A stretch of DNA of 64,000 nucleotides, taken from positions 17,302 through 81,301 of the forward strand of contig WGMZ01000004.1 of NCBI GenBank assembly GCA_016124735.1, in the 5' to 3' direction. A model generated the notes under the pieces. That model did not search any database and was not told the DNA's origin. It worked only from the letters and a program-made list of their open reading frames with translations. Positions 16,579 to 24,628 of this stretch are shown here, in pieces; position 1 is the first letter of the stretch, and each line of letters starts with the position of its first letter. Both the position numbers and the translations under genes were made by a program. The DNA is from Bacteroidota bacterium. Lineage in GTDB: Bacteria; Bacteroidota; Bacteroidia; UBA8524.

Positions 16579-16604
16579 GGTATTATCTGGGATCCGAGAT
16601 ACCT
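16578..16604. repeat. Hairpin at the 3' end of the transposase gene
   Basis: AGGTAT (16578-16583) pairs with ATACCT (16599-16604), starting at the last base of the transposase stop codon; the loop contains GGGATCC. It could be the right-end hairpin of the element or a weak terminator for the converging genes. No T tract follows. Confidence 0.4.
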
Positions 16605-16607
16605 GGA

Positions 16608-16973
16608 TTAATCCATTCCCCAGTTATCGTAGAGGAGATTGATAAGATGGTTTTCTTCGGGCTTCATCTCGTTATCTGCCATCACAACCTGCATGGCAAA
16701 GTCCAACACGAGATTTCGATCTTCCTGGCTGCTGATGGAATAGAAACGAGCGGTCACTTCATTGAAATGTCCTTCCATTTCTTCCAGTGGCAAAGCCTTT
16801 AAAAAGGCCTGTTCCTTAATAAGGTCAATCTTTCCGGAAAACGCGTTTTCCAAAAAATCACGAATCACGCGGAGTTCCTCCTCAGAAGATCCACCATCAG
16901 ACAATGAAAGCATCACCAAAAGATGAAACCCTGATTCGGTGCGGTTCATGCGACTGATAAATTGCGTTGCCAT
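16608..16973 (-). CDS. TerB-like helical protein
   Basis: About 121 residues from the ATG at 16973. It is all-helical with two similar halves: HLLVMLSLSDGGSSEEELRVIRDFL and LDFAMQVVMADNEMKPEENHLINLL. The pattern of acidic D/N-x-D/E positions after each hydrophobic helix is that of the TerB/DjlA-like fold, which can bind metal ions in tellurite-resistance proteins. No other ter gene is nearby and there is no signal peptide. It lies 24 bases downstream of menC on the same strand, so it is probably cotranscribed with the menaquinone genes. The precise role is unknown. Confidence 0.7.
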   Translation of the reverse strand: MATQFISRMNRTESGFHLLVMLSLSDGGSSEEELRVIRDFLENAFSGKIDLIKEQAFLKALPLEEMEGHFNEVTARFYSISSQEDRNLVLDFAMQVVMADNEMKPEENHLINLLYDNWGMD

Positions 16974-16997
16974 AGGTATCAAATATAAGGGATTTTG

Positions 16998-18047
16998 CTA
17001 TTTCAGCAAGTCCGGATCAAGGTTCCAGTTTTCCGGACCATTCATGCTCAAATACCCGTTCGAAATTTGCAGCGGAGAAGGGAAATTGTTGGTGTATAAT
17101 TGTCCTGTTCCCAAGCCTTGAGGAACCGAATTTCCTTTGGTAGCGGTATATTGTGCAATGGCAGCCAAACCGAGATTTGACTCCAGGGCCGATGTAATCC
17201 ACCAGGGGGTAGCGTATTTCCTTGCCAAACTGATCCAGTCATCGCTGATTTTAAATCCACCCAGCAAACCCGGTTTGAGAATTAAAAACTGCGGATGAAT
17301 GGTCCTCATCAGCGCATCGCCATCGGCTTGCGGATGAAGTCCCAAAAGTTCTTCATCTAAAGCTATCGGCAGCGGTGTCTTAGCGCACAGCTCTGCCATT
17401 CTTTCCCAATGACCTTGTTGGATGGGTTGCTCAATAGAATGCAACTCAAAACGACTCAAGTCTTTGAGCATAGCCAGTGCATCATCAAAAGGAAAGGCGC
17501 CGTTGGCATCTACTCTTAATTCAATCTTAAAAGCAGAATAATGCTTCCTCACTTCTTCCAGCATCCGGCATTCCTGGTCAAAATCCAGGGCACCGATTTT
17601 CATCTTGATACAGTTAAATCCCTGATCAATCTTCGCCTCTATCTGCCGAAGCATTTCTTCCACCGAATCCATCCAAATAAGCCCGTTGATGGGAATGGAC
17701 TCCTTCCCGGAGCAAAAAGGACCGTCAAAAAAGATTCTTCTTCCACCATTATAAAGATCCAGCAAAGCCGTTTCCAGACCGAAACGGATGCTCGGCCAGT
17801 CATTCAAATCAAGCTCCTCTTCTCGTGCGCCTCCATTCCAGTCGGAAATAAAACGATCCAATCGTTGCTTGAATTCAGGAGAATCGTCAAGGCTCAGTCC
17901 GGTGAATGGACTGATCTCTCCGAATCCTGTCTTTCCATCTTTATCCTTCAGTCTCAGAAGAAACAAGCGTTTTGTCTCCAAAGTGTTTCGCGAGGTTCTT
18001 GCCGGAACTTTAAAGTTTAAATCATGTATGCGGTAATCGGCAATCAT
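16998..18047 (-). CDS. menC: o-Succinylbenzoate synthase
   Basis: 349 residues of the enolase superfamily. It dehydrates SHCHC to o-succinylbenzoate in menaquinone synthesis. Family marks in order: GFGEISPF, IKMKIGALDFDQE (catalytic Lys in the KxK-type segment), RVDANGAF (metal ligand Asp), SIEQPI (metal ligand Glu), IALDEEL (metal ligand Asp), and LKPGLLGG (catalytic Lys), then SALESNLGLAAIAQ. The start codon directly abuts the menA stop (TAG ATG), indicating translational coupling. With menA next door the assignment to menaquinone synthesis, rather than to a dipeptide epimerase or amino-acid racemase, is strong. Confidence 0.93.
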   Translation of the reverse strand: MIADYRIHDLNFKVPARTSRNTLETKRLFLLRLKDKDGKTGFGEISPFTGLSLDDSPEFKQRLDRFISDWNGGAREEELDLNDWPSIRFGLETALLDLYNGGRRIFFDGPFCSGKESIPINGLIWMDSVEEMLRQIEAKIDQGFNCIKMKIGALDFDQECRMLEEVRKHYSAFKIELRVDANGAFPFDDALAMLKDLSRFELHSIEQPIQQGHWERMAELCAKTPLPIALDEELLGLHPQADGDALMRTIHPQFLILKPGLLGGFKISDDWISLARKYATPWWITSALESNLGLAAIAQYTATKGNSVPQGLGTGQLYTNNFPSPLQISNGYLSMNGPENWNLDPDLLK

Positions 18048-19001
18048 CTATGGCAAAAGGTAGGAAAGGACGGCCACAAATACCACTACCTGGCCCAGGG
18101 AACTTAGCGACAAACCTTTCAGATAAGGATTGTATTCGGCAGGCGACTTTTTAGGCATCAGGACTTTGAAGGTATTTAAAAACACGGGGACAAATCCCAA
18201 TAAAGCCAGGTAGCGCAACCGAAAATCAGGAGGATTGGAGCCGGGCGAAAAGCAGGCTTCCAAATTCAGATGATAGAGGTAATAAAGATTGAGAAGGAAA
18301 GCGACCAAAATCAATGCAGCATGATAGATCCGGGCATTATTGGCTCCCAGCAATACCACCAATGTCCTTTTACCTGACGCCTTATCATTATCGATGTCGC
18401 GCATATTATTGATATTCAACACCCCTGCTGCCAGCAGTCCATAACTTAAGGCCGAATAAAAAATGGCTATCTGCAAGGTTCCGAGGTACAAATAACTCAC
18501 ACCCCAAACGGAAACCAATCCGAAGAAGAGCACTACAAAAAGATCGCCCATGCCCATGTATCCGTAGGCACGCTTTCCCACGGTGTACTGAATAGCCGCC
18601 CAAATGGCAGCTAATCCAACCGCAAGCATCAATATCGCTTCCATGAATTGCTCCGGACCAAAGGACAAAGCCAGCAGACTTATTCCACTCAAAAGAGTCA
18701 AAGAAGTGCAAAGCACCAAGGCTCTTTTCATTTCCTTTTGAGTGATGACACCCAATTGCAAGGCCCTTTGCGGCCCTATTCGCTTCTCATTATCGGTGCC
18801 TTTTGCGAAGTCGCCATAGTCGTTGGCCAGGTTGGATAATATCTGTAAACCGAAAGCGGTGAGCAAGGCCAGGATAAAAACAGGGAGACTAAAAGCAATG
18901 TGAACCTCCGGCAGAAAACTACCCAGAATAATCCCCCCAGCCGCCAATGGCAGCGTTTTCAGGCGCAAGGCCTCCATCCATGCTTTCGACTTATTGCTCA
19001 T
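18048..19001 (-). CDS. menA: 1,4-Dihydroxy-2-naphthoate polyprenyltransferase
   Basis: About 317 residues. An integral membrane UbiA-family prenyltransferase that attaches the isoprenoid chain to DHNA, giving demethylmenaquinone. The first Asp-rich motif is visible as NDYGDFAKGTDNEKRIGP and the second as NNMRDIDNDKASGKRT, and eight to nine hydrophobic helices fill the rest. The ATG at 19001 overlaps the stop of the SDR gene as ATGA, and the TAG stop abuts the menC start, so SDR-menA-menC form a tightly coupled operon. The other men genes are not in the window. Confidence 0.95.
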   Translation of the reverse strand: MSNKSKAWMEALRLKTLPLAAGGIILGSFLPEVHIAFSLPVFILALLTAFGLQILSNLANDYGDFAKGTDNEKRIGPQRALQLGVITQKEMKRALVLCTSLTLLSGISLLALSFGPEQFMEAILMLAVGLAAIWAAIQYTVGKRAYGYMGMGDLFVVLFFGLVSVWGVSYLYLGTLQIAIFYSALSYGLLAAGVLNINNMRDIDNDKASGKRTLVVLLGANNARIYHAALILVAFLLNLYYLYHLNLEACFSPGSNPPDFRLRYLALLGFVPVFLNTFKVLMPKKSPAEYNPYLKGLSLSSLGQVVVFVAVLSYLLP

Positions 19002-19783
19002 AAACAACCGGTTCTTCCACCGTCCACAATCATGCTGGTGCCGGTGATATAAGATGCCATAGGCGATGCCAGGAAGATAGCTGCATTGGCCACATCATCC
19101 GGACTGCCAAAGCGCTTCATAGGAATTTCTTTGAGCATCTCTTCCTCTACCGCATCAATGGCTTCTCCTGTTTTTCCCGCTTTGGTCTCGATGATCGACG
19201 ACAAACGACCGGTCTTGGTGGCACCAGGCAAAACATTGTTGACAGTAATCTGGAATGGTGCCAACTCATTGGCAAGCGTCTTAGACCAGGAGGCAACCGC
19301 TCCGCGTGTGGTATTGGAAACGCCCAGTCCTTTCAATGGAATCTTTACAGAAGTAGAGATAACATTGATAATGCGGCCATAGCCCGACTTCTTCATTCCG
19401 GGAATCACCGCCTGGCTGATTTGATGGTTATTGATCAGGTGGGCGTTCAGCGCGGCGTAGAATGCTTCTGCACTGGCGTCGGTAATGGGCCCTCCGGGAG
19501 GGCCTCCCGTATTATTCACTAAAATATGATAGACATTGCTAAGGCAGGCTGATTCAACCGCTTCTTTTACTGCGGCTGTATCTGAAAAATCAGCTACGAG
19601 CATGGCATGTTCCTGACCCTTGGAGCGGTCAAGTTCGTTGAGCACATTTCCGAGTTTTTCTGCGTTACGTGCAAAGAGGGTCACATTGGCACCGGCTGTC
19701 GCAAGTCCGATAGCAATGCTGCGTCCAATTCCATCTGAGCTGCCACAAACGAGGGCATTTTTATTCTGTAGATCGATAATCAT
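18998..19783 (-). CDS. SDR-family protein with altered catalytic residues
   Basis: About 261 residues from the ATG at 19783 (the frame opens at 19822). A Rossmann-fold short-chain dehydrogenase-like protein: the dinucleotide loop is CGSSDGIG rather than TGxxxGIG, NNTGGPPGG replaces the usual NNAG, and the C-terminus ends SMIVDGG. The catalytic serine is present in NVISTSVK, but the YxxxK motif reads SNTTR, so Tyr is Asn and Lys is Arg. A known SDR subgroup annotated as 3-oxoacyl-ACP reductase-like has exactly such imperfect motifs, so this is probably a member of it rather than a damaged gene. The substrate is unknown. It overlaps menA by four bases (ATGA), which ties its expression to menaquinone synthesis. 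Confidence 0.85.
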   Translation of the reverse strand: MIIDLQNKNALVCGSSDGIGRSIAIGLATAGANVTLFARNAEKLGNVLNELDRSKGQEHAMLVADFSDTAAVKEAVESACLSNVYHILVNNTGGPPGGPITDASAEAFYAALNAHLINNHQISQAVIPGMKKSGYGRIINVISTSVKIPLKGLGVSNTTRGAVASWSKTLANELAPFQITVNNVLPGATKTGRLSSIIETKAGKTGEAIDAVEEEMLKEIPMKRFGSPDDVANAAIFLASPMASYITGTSMIVDGGRTGCL

Positions 19784-19844
19784 ATCATCTGCAAAAATGC
19801 GGAATTCTTGGGAGGAATTCATCCCAAGTAACAGAACTCAAAGC

Positions 19845-19852
19845 TATCTTTG
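19845..19852 (+). promoter_or_regulatory. -7 element (TATCTTTG) 4 bases before a start codon
   Basis: TATCTTTG matches TAnnTTTG and ends only 4 bases before the ATG at 19857. If it is the promoter, transcription would begin at or next to the ATG, giving a leaderless mRNA. Confidence 0.5.
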
Positions 19853-19856
19853 CCCC

Positions 19857-20429
19857 ATGCACGATTTGGAGCCGTATTATATGTGGCGCGACCTGTATGT
19901 CGCAAGTGAGGACGAGAGGTCTCCTTTCTATGAAAGAGAGTACAGCGAGTTTGAATTCACTCACCAAATCTACAACCACCTCATCCACCCTCAGTGGGAC
20001 TTCTTCGGTTCAAATACCCTGTACATGAAGGTGCTTTTTGCCGATTATGATGAGGGATTTGCCATCATTGAGATGATTGGCGAATGGAACGACGCCGTCG
20101 ACAACGACATCATGTTTCTCAAAAGAGATATCCTGGAACATATGATTGATTTTGGAATCAATCGCTTTATCCTGATCGGGGAAAATGTGCTGAACTTTCA
20201 TGCGTCGGATGATAGCTATTATGAAGAATTATACCACGATCTGGATGATGACGGATGGATAGTTTTCTTAAATTTCCGGGAGCATGTATTGGATGAGTTC
20301 CGTGCCCATAACCTCGATTATTTCATCCATTTCGGAGGAGAACTGGATCACCTCCTATGGCGTAAACTGCAACCGCCTCAATTATACGATGTGGTGGAAC
20401 GCTTGCTAAGTCGGCGATTAGGTAGTTAA
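19857..20429 (+). CDS. Conserved acidic protein of unknown function
   Basis: 190 residues, strongly acidic and rich in Tyr, Phe and Trp (for example YMWRDLYVASEDERSPFYERE and LYHDLDDDGWIVFLNFRE). There is no signal peptide or membrane segment, so it is probably cytoplasmic. The open frame extends upstream into the antisense of the SDR gene, but the ATG at 19857, just after the TATCTTTG element, is the natural start, and the coding character begins there. I do not recognise a named family. It is followed after 7 bases by the membrane protein gene at 20437 and is probably cotranscribed with it. Confidence 0.75.
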   Translation: MHDLEPYYMWRDLYVASEDERSPFYEREYSEFEFTHQIYNHLIHPQWDFFGSNTLYMKVLFADYDEGFAIIEMIGEWNDAVDNDIMFLKRDILEHMIDFGINRFILIGENVLNFHASDDSYYEELYHDLDDDGWIVFLNFREHVLDEFRAHNLDYFIHFGGELDHLLWRKLQPPQLYDVVERLLSRRLGS

Positions 20430-20436
20430 TTTGGCC

Positions 20437-21729
20437 ATGCCTTTTTGGAAGACCTACCACGGCCGCCTCAAATTCATCCTCCTGTTCATCCTGTTGATTC
20501 AGGTTTACAATGCCATTCAAAGCCGTCAGGAAAAGGTGACCAATTTCGGTTGTGAGATCTGCGCAGATAAATCAGGTTACTATATCTACCTGCCCATTTG
20601 GTTCAACTACGGACTGGACCAAAAAGATATGCCGGAATTGGCCAAACAGCGTACCTCTCAAAATTTTGAAAACGAACTGGCTCCCGGTAAATCCTTTACT
20701 AAATTCACTTCCGGAGAAGCCTTGATGCTCACTCCTTTCTATTTGGCAGGCGACTTGTGGTTTAGTCGCTTCGGAGATAAGGCTCCGATTCCGATTTCCC
20801 ATCACTACCTGAAGTTCACCAATTTCGGTACAGCATTTTACATTGTGCTGGCCATGCTGGCATTGTTTTCATTGTTGCGAAAACGCTTTGGGGAAGGGGT
20901 TGCGCTGCTCACCCTGCTTTTATTGTATTTCGGAACAAACCTCCGCTACTATACTGAAGATGAAAGCCTGATGAGCCATATTTACTCATTCTGCCAGTTC
21001 AGCTTTGCCTGGTACTTTTTGGAAAAAGCCCTTGACACGAGAAAGACAAAACATCTACTCTTCTTTGCCCTTTGCTCTTCCTGGGCCATATTGATCCGGC
21101 CTACAAATGTTTTGGGAATACTGATGATTCTCGTGCTATCCTTGCGGAAAGAAGAAATCAAAGATCAATTGCGATTTCTTTCAAAACACCTGGTACCGAT
21201 GATTATGGCTGCTGTCGTCATCTGGATCCCTCAATTGCTTTATTGGAAGATGACCACCGGCCAATGGTTGATTTACTCCTATCAGAATGAAGGGTTCCAC
21301 CGCTGGAAGGCGCCCGCCTTAATCGAGCAGTGGTTTGCCGTTCAATCGGGCATCTTGCCCTATACACCTGCATTTTTAGCCATTCCAATCGGAATGGTTT
21401 TGATGTTTAAAAGAAACAGGAAAACAGCTGCAATTCTCGGGGTATCCTTTGTTTTTCTATCCTATCTCTTTGCTTCCTGGTGGGCAAAAGGTTTTGGTGA
21501 TTGCAATTTTGGTTACCGCCCCTTTGTTGAATTTTCTGCCTTATGGAGCCCGGCTTTGGCCGTATTTATTGCCTCCCTTTTTAAGATGAAGTCCTGGGCG
21601 AAAGTAAGCGTTAGTATTGTGCTGCTAGCCTGTGTTTGGTACAGTACCGACCTGTACCATCATTTCGACAGTTGCTTCTTTGGGAAAGCCTGGGATTACA
21701 GCAAGTTTATACAGGACTACTTTAGCTAA
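20437..21729 (+). CDS. Multi-spanning membrane protein, GT-C glycosyltransferase-like
   Basis: 430 residues from the ATG at 20437 (TTG two codons upstream is an alternative). About ten hydrophobic helices follow an N-terminal segment, FILLFILLIQVYNAI. The first extracytoplasmic loop carries conserved-looking CEICADKSGYYIYLP and later TSGEALMLTPFYLAGD; SWWAKGFGDCNFGYRPFVEFSA near residue 350 resembles the end of GT-C-type (PMT/ArnT-like) membrane glycosyltransferases that use polyprenyl-phosphate sugars. I rate this as a fold-level guess, because the usual DE/DD motif in the first loop is not obvious. Its 3' end overlaps the converging yqeY-like gene by 8 bases. Confidence 0.7.
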   Translation: MPFWKTYHGRLKFILLFILLIQVYNAIQSRQEKVTNFGCEICADKSGYYIYLPIWFNYGLDQKDMPELAKQRTSQNFENELAPGKSFTKFTSGEALMLTPFYLAGDLWFSRFGDKAPIPISHHYLKFTNFGTAFYIVLAMLALFSLLRKRFGEGVALLTLLLLYFGTNLRYYTEDESLMSHIYSFCQFSFAWYFLEKALDTRKTKHLLFFALCSSWAILIRPTNVLGILMILVLSLRKEEIKDQLRFLSKHLVPMIMAAVVIWIPQLLYWKMTTGQWLIYSYQNEGFHRWKAPALIEQWFAVQSGILPYTPAFLAIPIGMVLMFKRNRKTAAILGVSFVFLSYLFASWWAKGFGDCNFGYRPFVEFSALWSPALAVFIASLFKMKSWAKVSVSIVLLACVWYSTDLYHHFDSCFFGKAWDYSKFIQDYFS

Positions 21730-22171
21730 GCAGACGTTTTACCACTTCAGAAATACGTTTTCCATCTGCTTTGCCTGCCAGGGCTTTGCTGGCCATTCCC
21801 ATCACCATTCCCATCTGAGCCATGCCGGTCGCGCCCGTTTGATCAATGACCTTTTTCACTTCTGCTTCCAGATCTTTGTCAGACATCTGAGCAGGCAGGT
21901 AGCGTTCAATCACCTGCAACTCTTCTTGTTCTTTCTCTACCAGGTCGATGCGTTTCTCTTTGGAAAAGATTTCGATAGAGTCGCGACGCTGTTTCGCCAT
22001 CCGCATCAAAACTTTTAGCTCTTCCTCTTCCGAAGGAGAGCTGGCATTGCCTTTTTCTGCACGCAATAATTGAAGCTGGGCTTTGATACCTTGCAGGCCT
22101 CGAATTTCACCCTGGTTCCGCGATTTAATCGCAGTGATCAGGTCTTTGCTTATTTGATCGTAGAATGACAT
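21722..22171 (-). CDS. GatB/YqeY domain-containing protein
   Basis: 149 residues covering the whole YqeY family: ISKDLITAIKSRNQGEIRGLQGIKAQL at the N-terminus, EKRIDLVEKEQEELQVIERYLPAQMSD in the middle and ATGMAQMGMVMGMASKALAGKADGKRISEVVK at the end (the GxMGKVMGxLxxxxxGxADG-type segment). The domain is the tRNA-binding tail of GatB, and stand-alone members are thought to act in tRNA-linked amidation or related metabolism, with no defined reaction. It converges on the membrane protein gene with an 8-base overlap through the palindrome TTAGCTAA. A 29-base dispersed hairpin lies 6 bases upstream of its start. Confidence 0.9.
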   Translation of the reverse strand: MSFYDQISKDLITAIKSRNQGEIRGLQGIKAQLQLLRAEKGNASSPSEEEELKVLMRMAKQRRDSIEIFSKEKRIDLVEKEQEELQVIERYLPAQMSDKDLEAEVKKVIDQTGATGMAQMGMVMGMASKALAGKADGKRISEVVKRLLS

Positions 22172-22177
22172 AATTCA

Positions 22178-22206
22178 GACCATGGCCCATCCAGAGAGGA
22201 CCGTGG
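22178..22206. repeat. Dispersed 29-base hairpin element, copy 1
   Basis: GACCATGG-C-CCAT followed by seven bases and GGACCGTGG. The ends form an imperfect stem (CCATGG with CCGTGG). The same layout and length recurs at 32653-32681 and, more loosely, at 47741-47768. It lies in the short spacer upstream of the yqeY-like gene. Confidence 0.6.
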
Positions 22207-22265
22207 GTTCCATTTATAACTTTTTTTAATACCATGCCCAATGGGTCATGAGCGGGATTTATTTT

Positions 22266-23021
22266 TTAAAGGAAAAAGTTAAAACTGTCTCCTCTTAATC
22301 CAAGACGCAAGGTTTCAAGTGGGATCACTTCGTTTGGCGCAATATTTCCCAAACTCACATTGGCACCATACAATTTAATGAACCAAACCTGCTGCGATTT
22401 CTGAGGTGCTTCCCAGAGTATTTTTTCCTGAGGAATCTGAGTCAGAATCTCCTCCACCAAACCCGAACGGACTTCACCGCTTCCACGGAAGATGCCCACA
22501 TTACCACTCTCTCTTGCTTCGGCAATTACTTTCCATACACCGGCCTGGATTTCACTTTCCATCATCTTAATCCATTTATATGGGGGGATGATTTTTTCTG
22601 CATCCTTACTTCCCACTTCGCTCAACACGGTGACATGTTGTGCTGTTCTTCGGATGAATTCACATTTATCATCTTCAGATATCTCGATGGATCCATCTGA
22701 AATTTCCGCATGAGTCAGTTTATATTTTTCGAGTAAGCGCAGGTAATCTTCGAATTGCCCGCGAATGACAAATGCCTCGAAAAGGGTTCCTCCGAAATAT
22801 ACCGGCACACCTGCCTGGTGGTAAAGCGCAATTTTTTCTTCCAATCGCGGCGTAATCATGGAGGTGCCAAACCCAAGTTTAACAATATCAGTGTAGCTAC
22901 TCGCCACATCCAGGAAGTTCTCAACTTCACGAAGACTCATCCCTTTGTCCATCACCATGGTAAGTCCGGACTCACGGGGTTTCTGACTGCGCTCTGGCAG
23001 TTTTGACAATTCGAAATTCAT
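22266..23021 (-). CDS. Phosphosulfolactate synthase family protein (ComA-like)
   Basis: 251 residues from the ATG at 23021; an earlier ATG at 23066 would overlap the upstream gene, and a TACCTTTG promoter element sits 6 bases before 23021. The TIM-barrel is recognisable by LTMVMDKGMSLREVENFLDVASSYTDIVKLGFGTSMI in two halves, VPVYFGGTLFEAFVIRGQ, AEISDGSIEI, VLSEVGSKDA and ARESGNVGIFRGSGEVR. ComA adds sulfite to phosphoenolpyruvate, making phosphosulfolactate, the first step to coenzyme M in methanogens and to sulfolactate in Bacillus. In Bacteroidota the product's use is unsettled; a link to sulfonolipids is a reasonable guess. No phosphatase or dehydrogenase partner gene lies nearby. Confidence 0.85.
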   Translation of the reverse strand: MNFELSKLPERSQKPRESGLTMVMDKGMSLREVENFLDVASSYTDIVKLGFGTSMITPRLEEKIALYHQAGVPVYFGGTLFEAFVIRGQFEDYLRLLEKYKLTHAEISDGSIEISEDDKCEFIRRTAQHVTVLSEVGSKDAEKIIPPYKWIKMMESEIQAGVWKVIAEARESGNVGIFRGSGEVRSGLVEEILTQIPQEKILWEAPQKSQQVWFIKLYGANVSLGNIAPNEVIPLETLRLGLRGDSFNFFL

Positions 23022-23027
23022 GGGCAT

Positions 23028-23035
23028 CAAAGGTA
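23028..23035 (-). promoter_or_regulatory. -7 element (TACCTTTG) before the ComA-like gene
   Basis: On the minus strand, TACCTTTG is identical to the element in front of thiL and ends 6 bases before the ATG at 23021. It decides in favour of that start over 23066. Confidence 0.5.
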
Positions 23036-23049
23036 ATTTATTAGACGAA

Positions 23050-24447
23050 TTAACGTCGATACTCATCCAATAAATCCTGAACTAACATATCGCTGGATGC
23101 AAGTGGCGCAGTTTCTAAAAATAAGAAGTGTTCATTGAAATTCAGTCCAAGCCCTTTTTTCAGGTATTCGTATGAATCTGCGCGGGATCCAAACATGTAA
23201 TGATACGCCGCTTGTCGGTAATAGATTTGATGAATCTCTGGATTCATGTGGAGTGCATCGTCCAAAATATTGATGGCTTCCTGGCGTTCGTTTTCATTGA
23301 GTTTTAATAAGGACCAGTCCAGCCAGGCCTCCCAAAGCAGAGGATCGTATTGAACCGCTTTGGAATAGGCAATGTCTGCCTCTCGATTTTCATTCATCTT
23401 CGCATAAACATCGGCCAGGCTATACCAATAATCCGCATCTTCCTCTTCCAGTTTAATGGCCTTTTTAATGAAAGCCACTGCCTCATTGAAGCGTGCTTCG
23501 TGATCGAAGGTTACACCCAGTCCGAACCAGGCTTCCGCGAGGTTTGGATTCAATTTGGTGGCTTTTTTATAAAAAGTCCTTGCTTCCTGCATCATCCCCA
23601 ACTTCTCGTAGCAATTGCCCATGTTACAGAAGATGATGGCATCTTGCCCCTCCAATTCGAGTGTTTTCTTAAAACATCCGATGGCCCCTTCGTAATCGTC
23701 CAGTTCCACCAGGGTATTCCCCTTGTTGAACCAGGCTGAACTAAAATTCTCATTGATAAGAATTGCATAATCGTAAGCCCAAACAGCCTGATTGAAATCG
23801 CCTACTCGGTTGTACATCACACCGAGATTGTACCAGGCGGCAAAAGAATAAGGCTGCTGATCGATGTATTGCAGATAAAAGCGAATACTTTCTGCAGGCT
23901 TATCCATAACATCGTAGCAGTATGCGATTTCATACAGCACTTGTTCATTCTCCGGCTCTTCTTCCAGCAGACGCATGAGGTAGCTCAAGGCATCATCGAA
24001 ACGTCCGGAATTCTGATAGACATACGCAATATTCAGATAGATTTCCGATTTATCATCTGTCGTTTCAAGGGCCTTTTCATAGCAGGCAATCGCTTCATCA
24101 AAACGTTCCAACTGATCGAGCACCTCGCCTTTTACGAGAATGATATCGGGATTAAAGGGCTCCAGTGCTTCCGCTTCTTCAATGGCCTGAAGGGCACGTG
24201 AACTATCGCCCATCATAGAGATGATTTGGGCTTTGCGAATAATAAAATCTGTATTGAATGGATATATATCTCTGGCAAAAGCAATGGCATCCAGTGCTTT
24301 TTTCAGCTTACTCTCTCCAACATAAAAGTCAATCACATCTTCCAATTCGTCGGAATCGAAATACAGGCGGTCGTTATCACGCAGCATGCGTTCATACTTT
24401 TCGACGGCCGCTGTCATGTCAGCATCTAGAAAATCATCGGGCTCCAT
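23050..24447 (-). CDS. Tetratricopeptide-repeat protein
   Basis: 465 residues from the ATG at 24447 (an ATG two codons upstream is an alternative). Eleven or so TPR units run through almost the whole chain, easily seen as repeated A-W-Y-N-x-G / A-x-x-x-Y-x-K-A patterns (for example FSSAWFNKGNTLVELDDYEG and LAEAWFGLGVTFDHEARFNE). No signal peptide or catalytic domain is visible, so it is a cytoplasmic scaffold for protein contacts. It lies 28 bases upstream of the ComA-like gene on the same strand, and in my recollection this pairing is common in Bacteroidota, but its function is not known. Confidence 0.88.
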   Translation of the reverse strand: MEPDDFLDADMTAAVEKYERMLRDNDRLYFDSDELEDVIDFYVGESKLKKALDAIAFARDIYPFNTDFIIRKAQIISMMGDSSRALQAIEEAEALEPFNPDIILVKGEVLDQLERFDEAIACYEKALETTDDKSEIYLNIAYVYQNSGRFDDALSYLMRLLEEEPENEQVLYEIAYCYDVMDKPAESIRFYLQYIDQQPYSFAAWYNLGVMYNRVGDFNQAVWAYDYAILINENFSSAWFNKGNTLVELDDYEGAIGCFKKTLELEGQDAIIFCNMGNCYEKLGMMQEARTFYKKATKLNPNLAEAWFGLGVTFDHEARFNEAVAFIKKAIKLEEEDADYWYSLADVYAKMNENREADIAYSKAVQYDPLLWEAWLDWSLLKLNENERQEAINILDDALHMNPEIHQIYYRQAAYHYMFGSRADSYEYLKKGLGLNFNEHFLFLETAPLASSDMLVQDLLDEYRR

Positions 24448-24466
24448 AAGCAAACAACGTCTAAAC

Positions 24467-24474
24467 CAAAACTA
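24467..24474 (-). promoter_or_regulatory. -7 element (TAGTTTTG) before the TPR gene
   Basis: TAGTTTTG on the minus strand fits TAnnTTTG and lies 19 bases before the ATG at 24447. The -33 TTG is not clear. Confidence 0.4.
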
Positions 24475-24579
24475 CACTTTGTTGGCAGGATTAAAAACTA
24501 CACCTGCCTACTAATTATTTACCATGTGTTGACAACTTCCATGCCCTCATGCTGTGCGGGGCATTGTGGCAGGATAAAT

Positions 24580-24610
24580 AAAAAAGCCGGCTATTATGGC
24601 CGGCTTTTTT
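24580..24610 (-). terminator. Strong intrinsic terminator
   Basis: A perfect 12-base stem (AAAAAAGCCGGC at 24580-24591 and its complement at 24599-24610) with a 7-base loop. On the minus strand it has a GC-rich core followed by TTTTTT, 18 bases after the stop of the T9SS protein gene at 24629. Because A and T tracts flank both sides, it could work in both directions. Confidence 0.9.
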
Positions 24611-24628
24611 ATCGCAAAGTGAAATTTC

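Noticed and set aside
19620..19856. An N-terminal extension of the acidic protein gene
   Set aside because: It lies antisense to the SDR gene and has no coding character of its own; the ATG at 19857 follows a promoter element.
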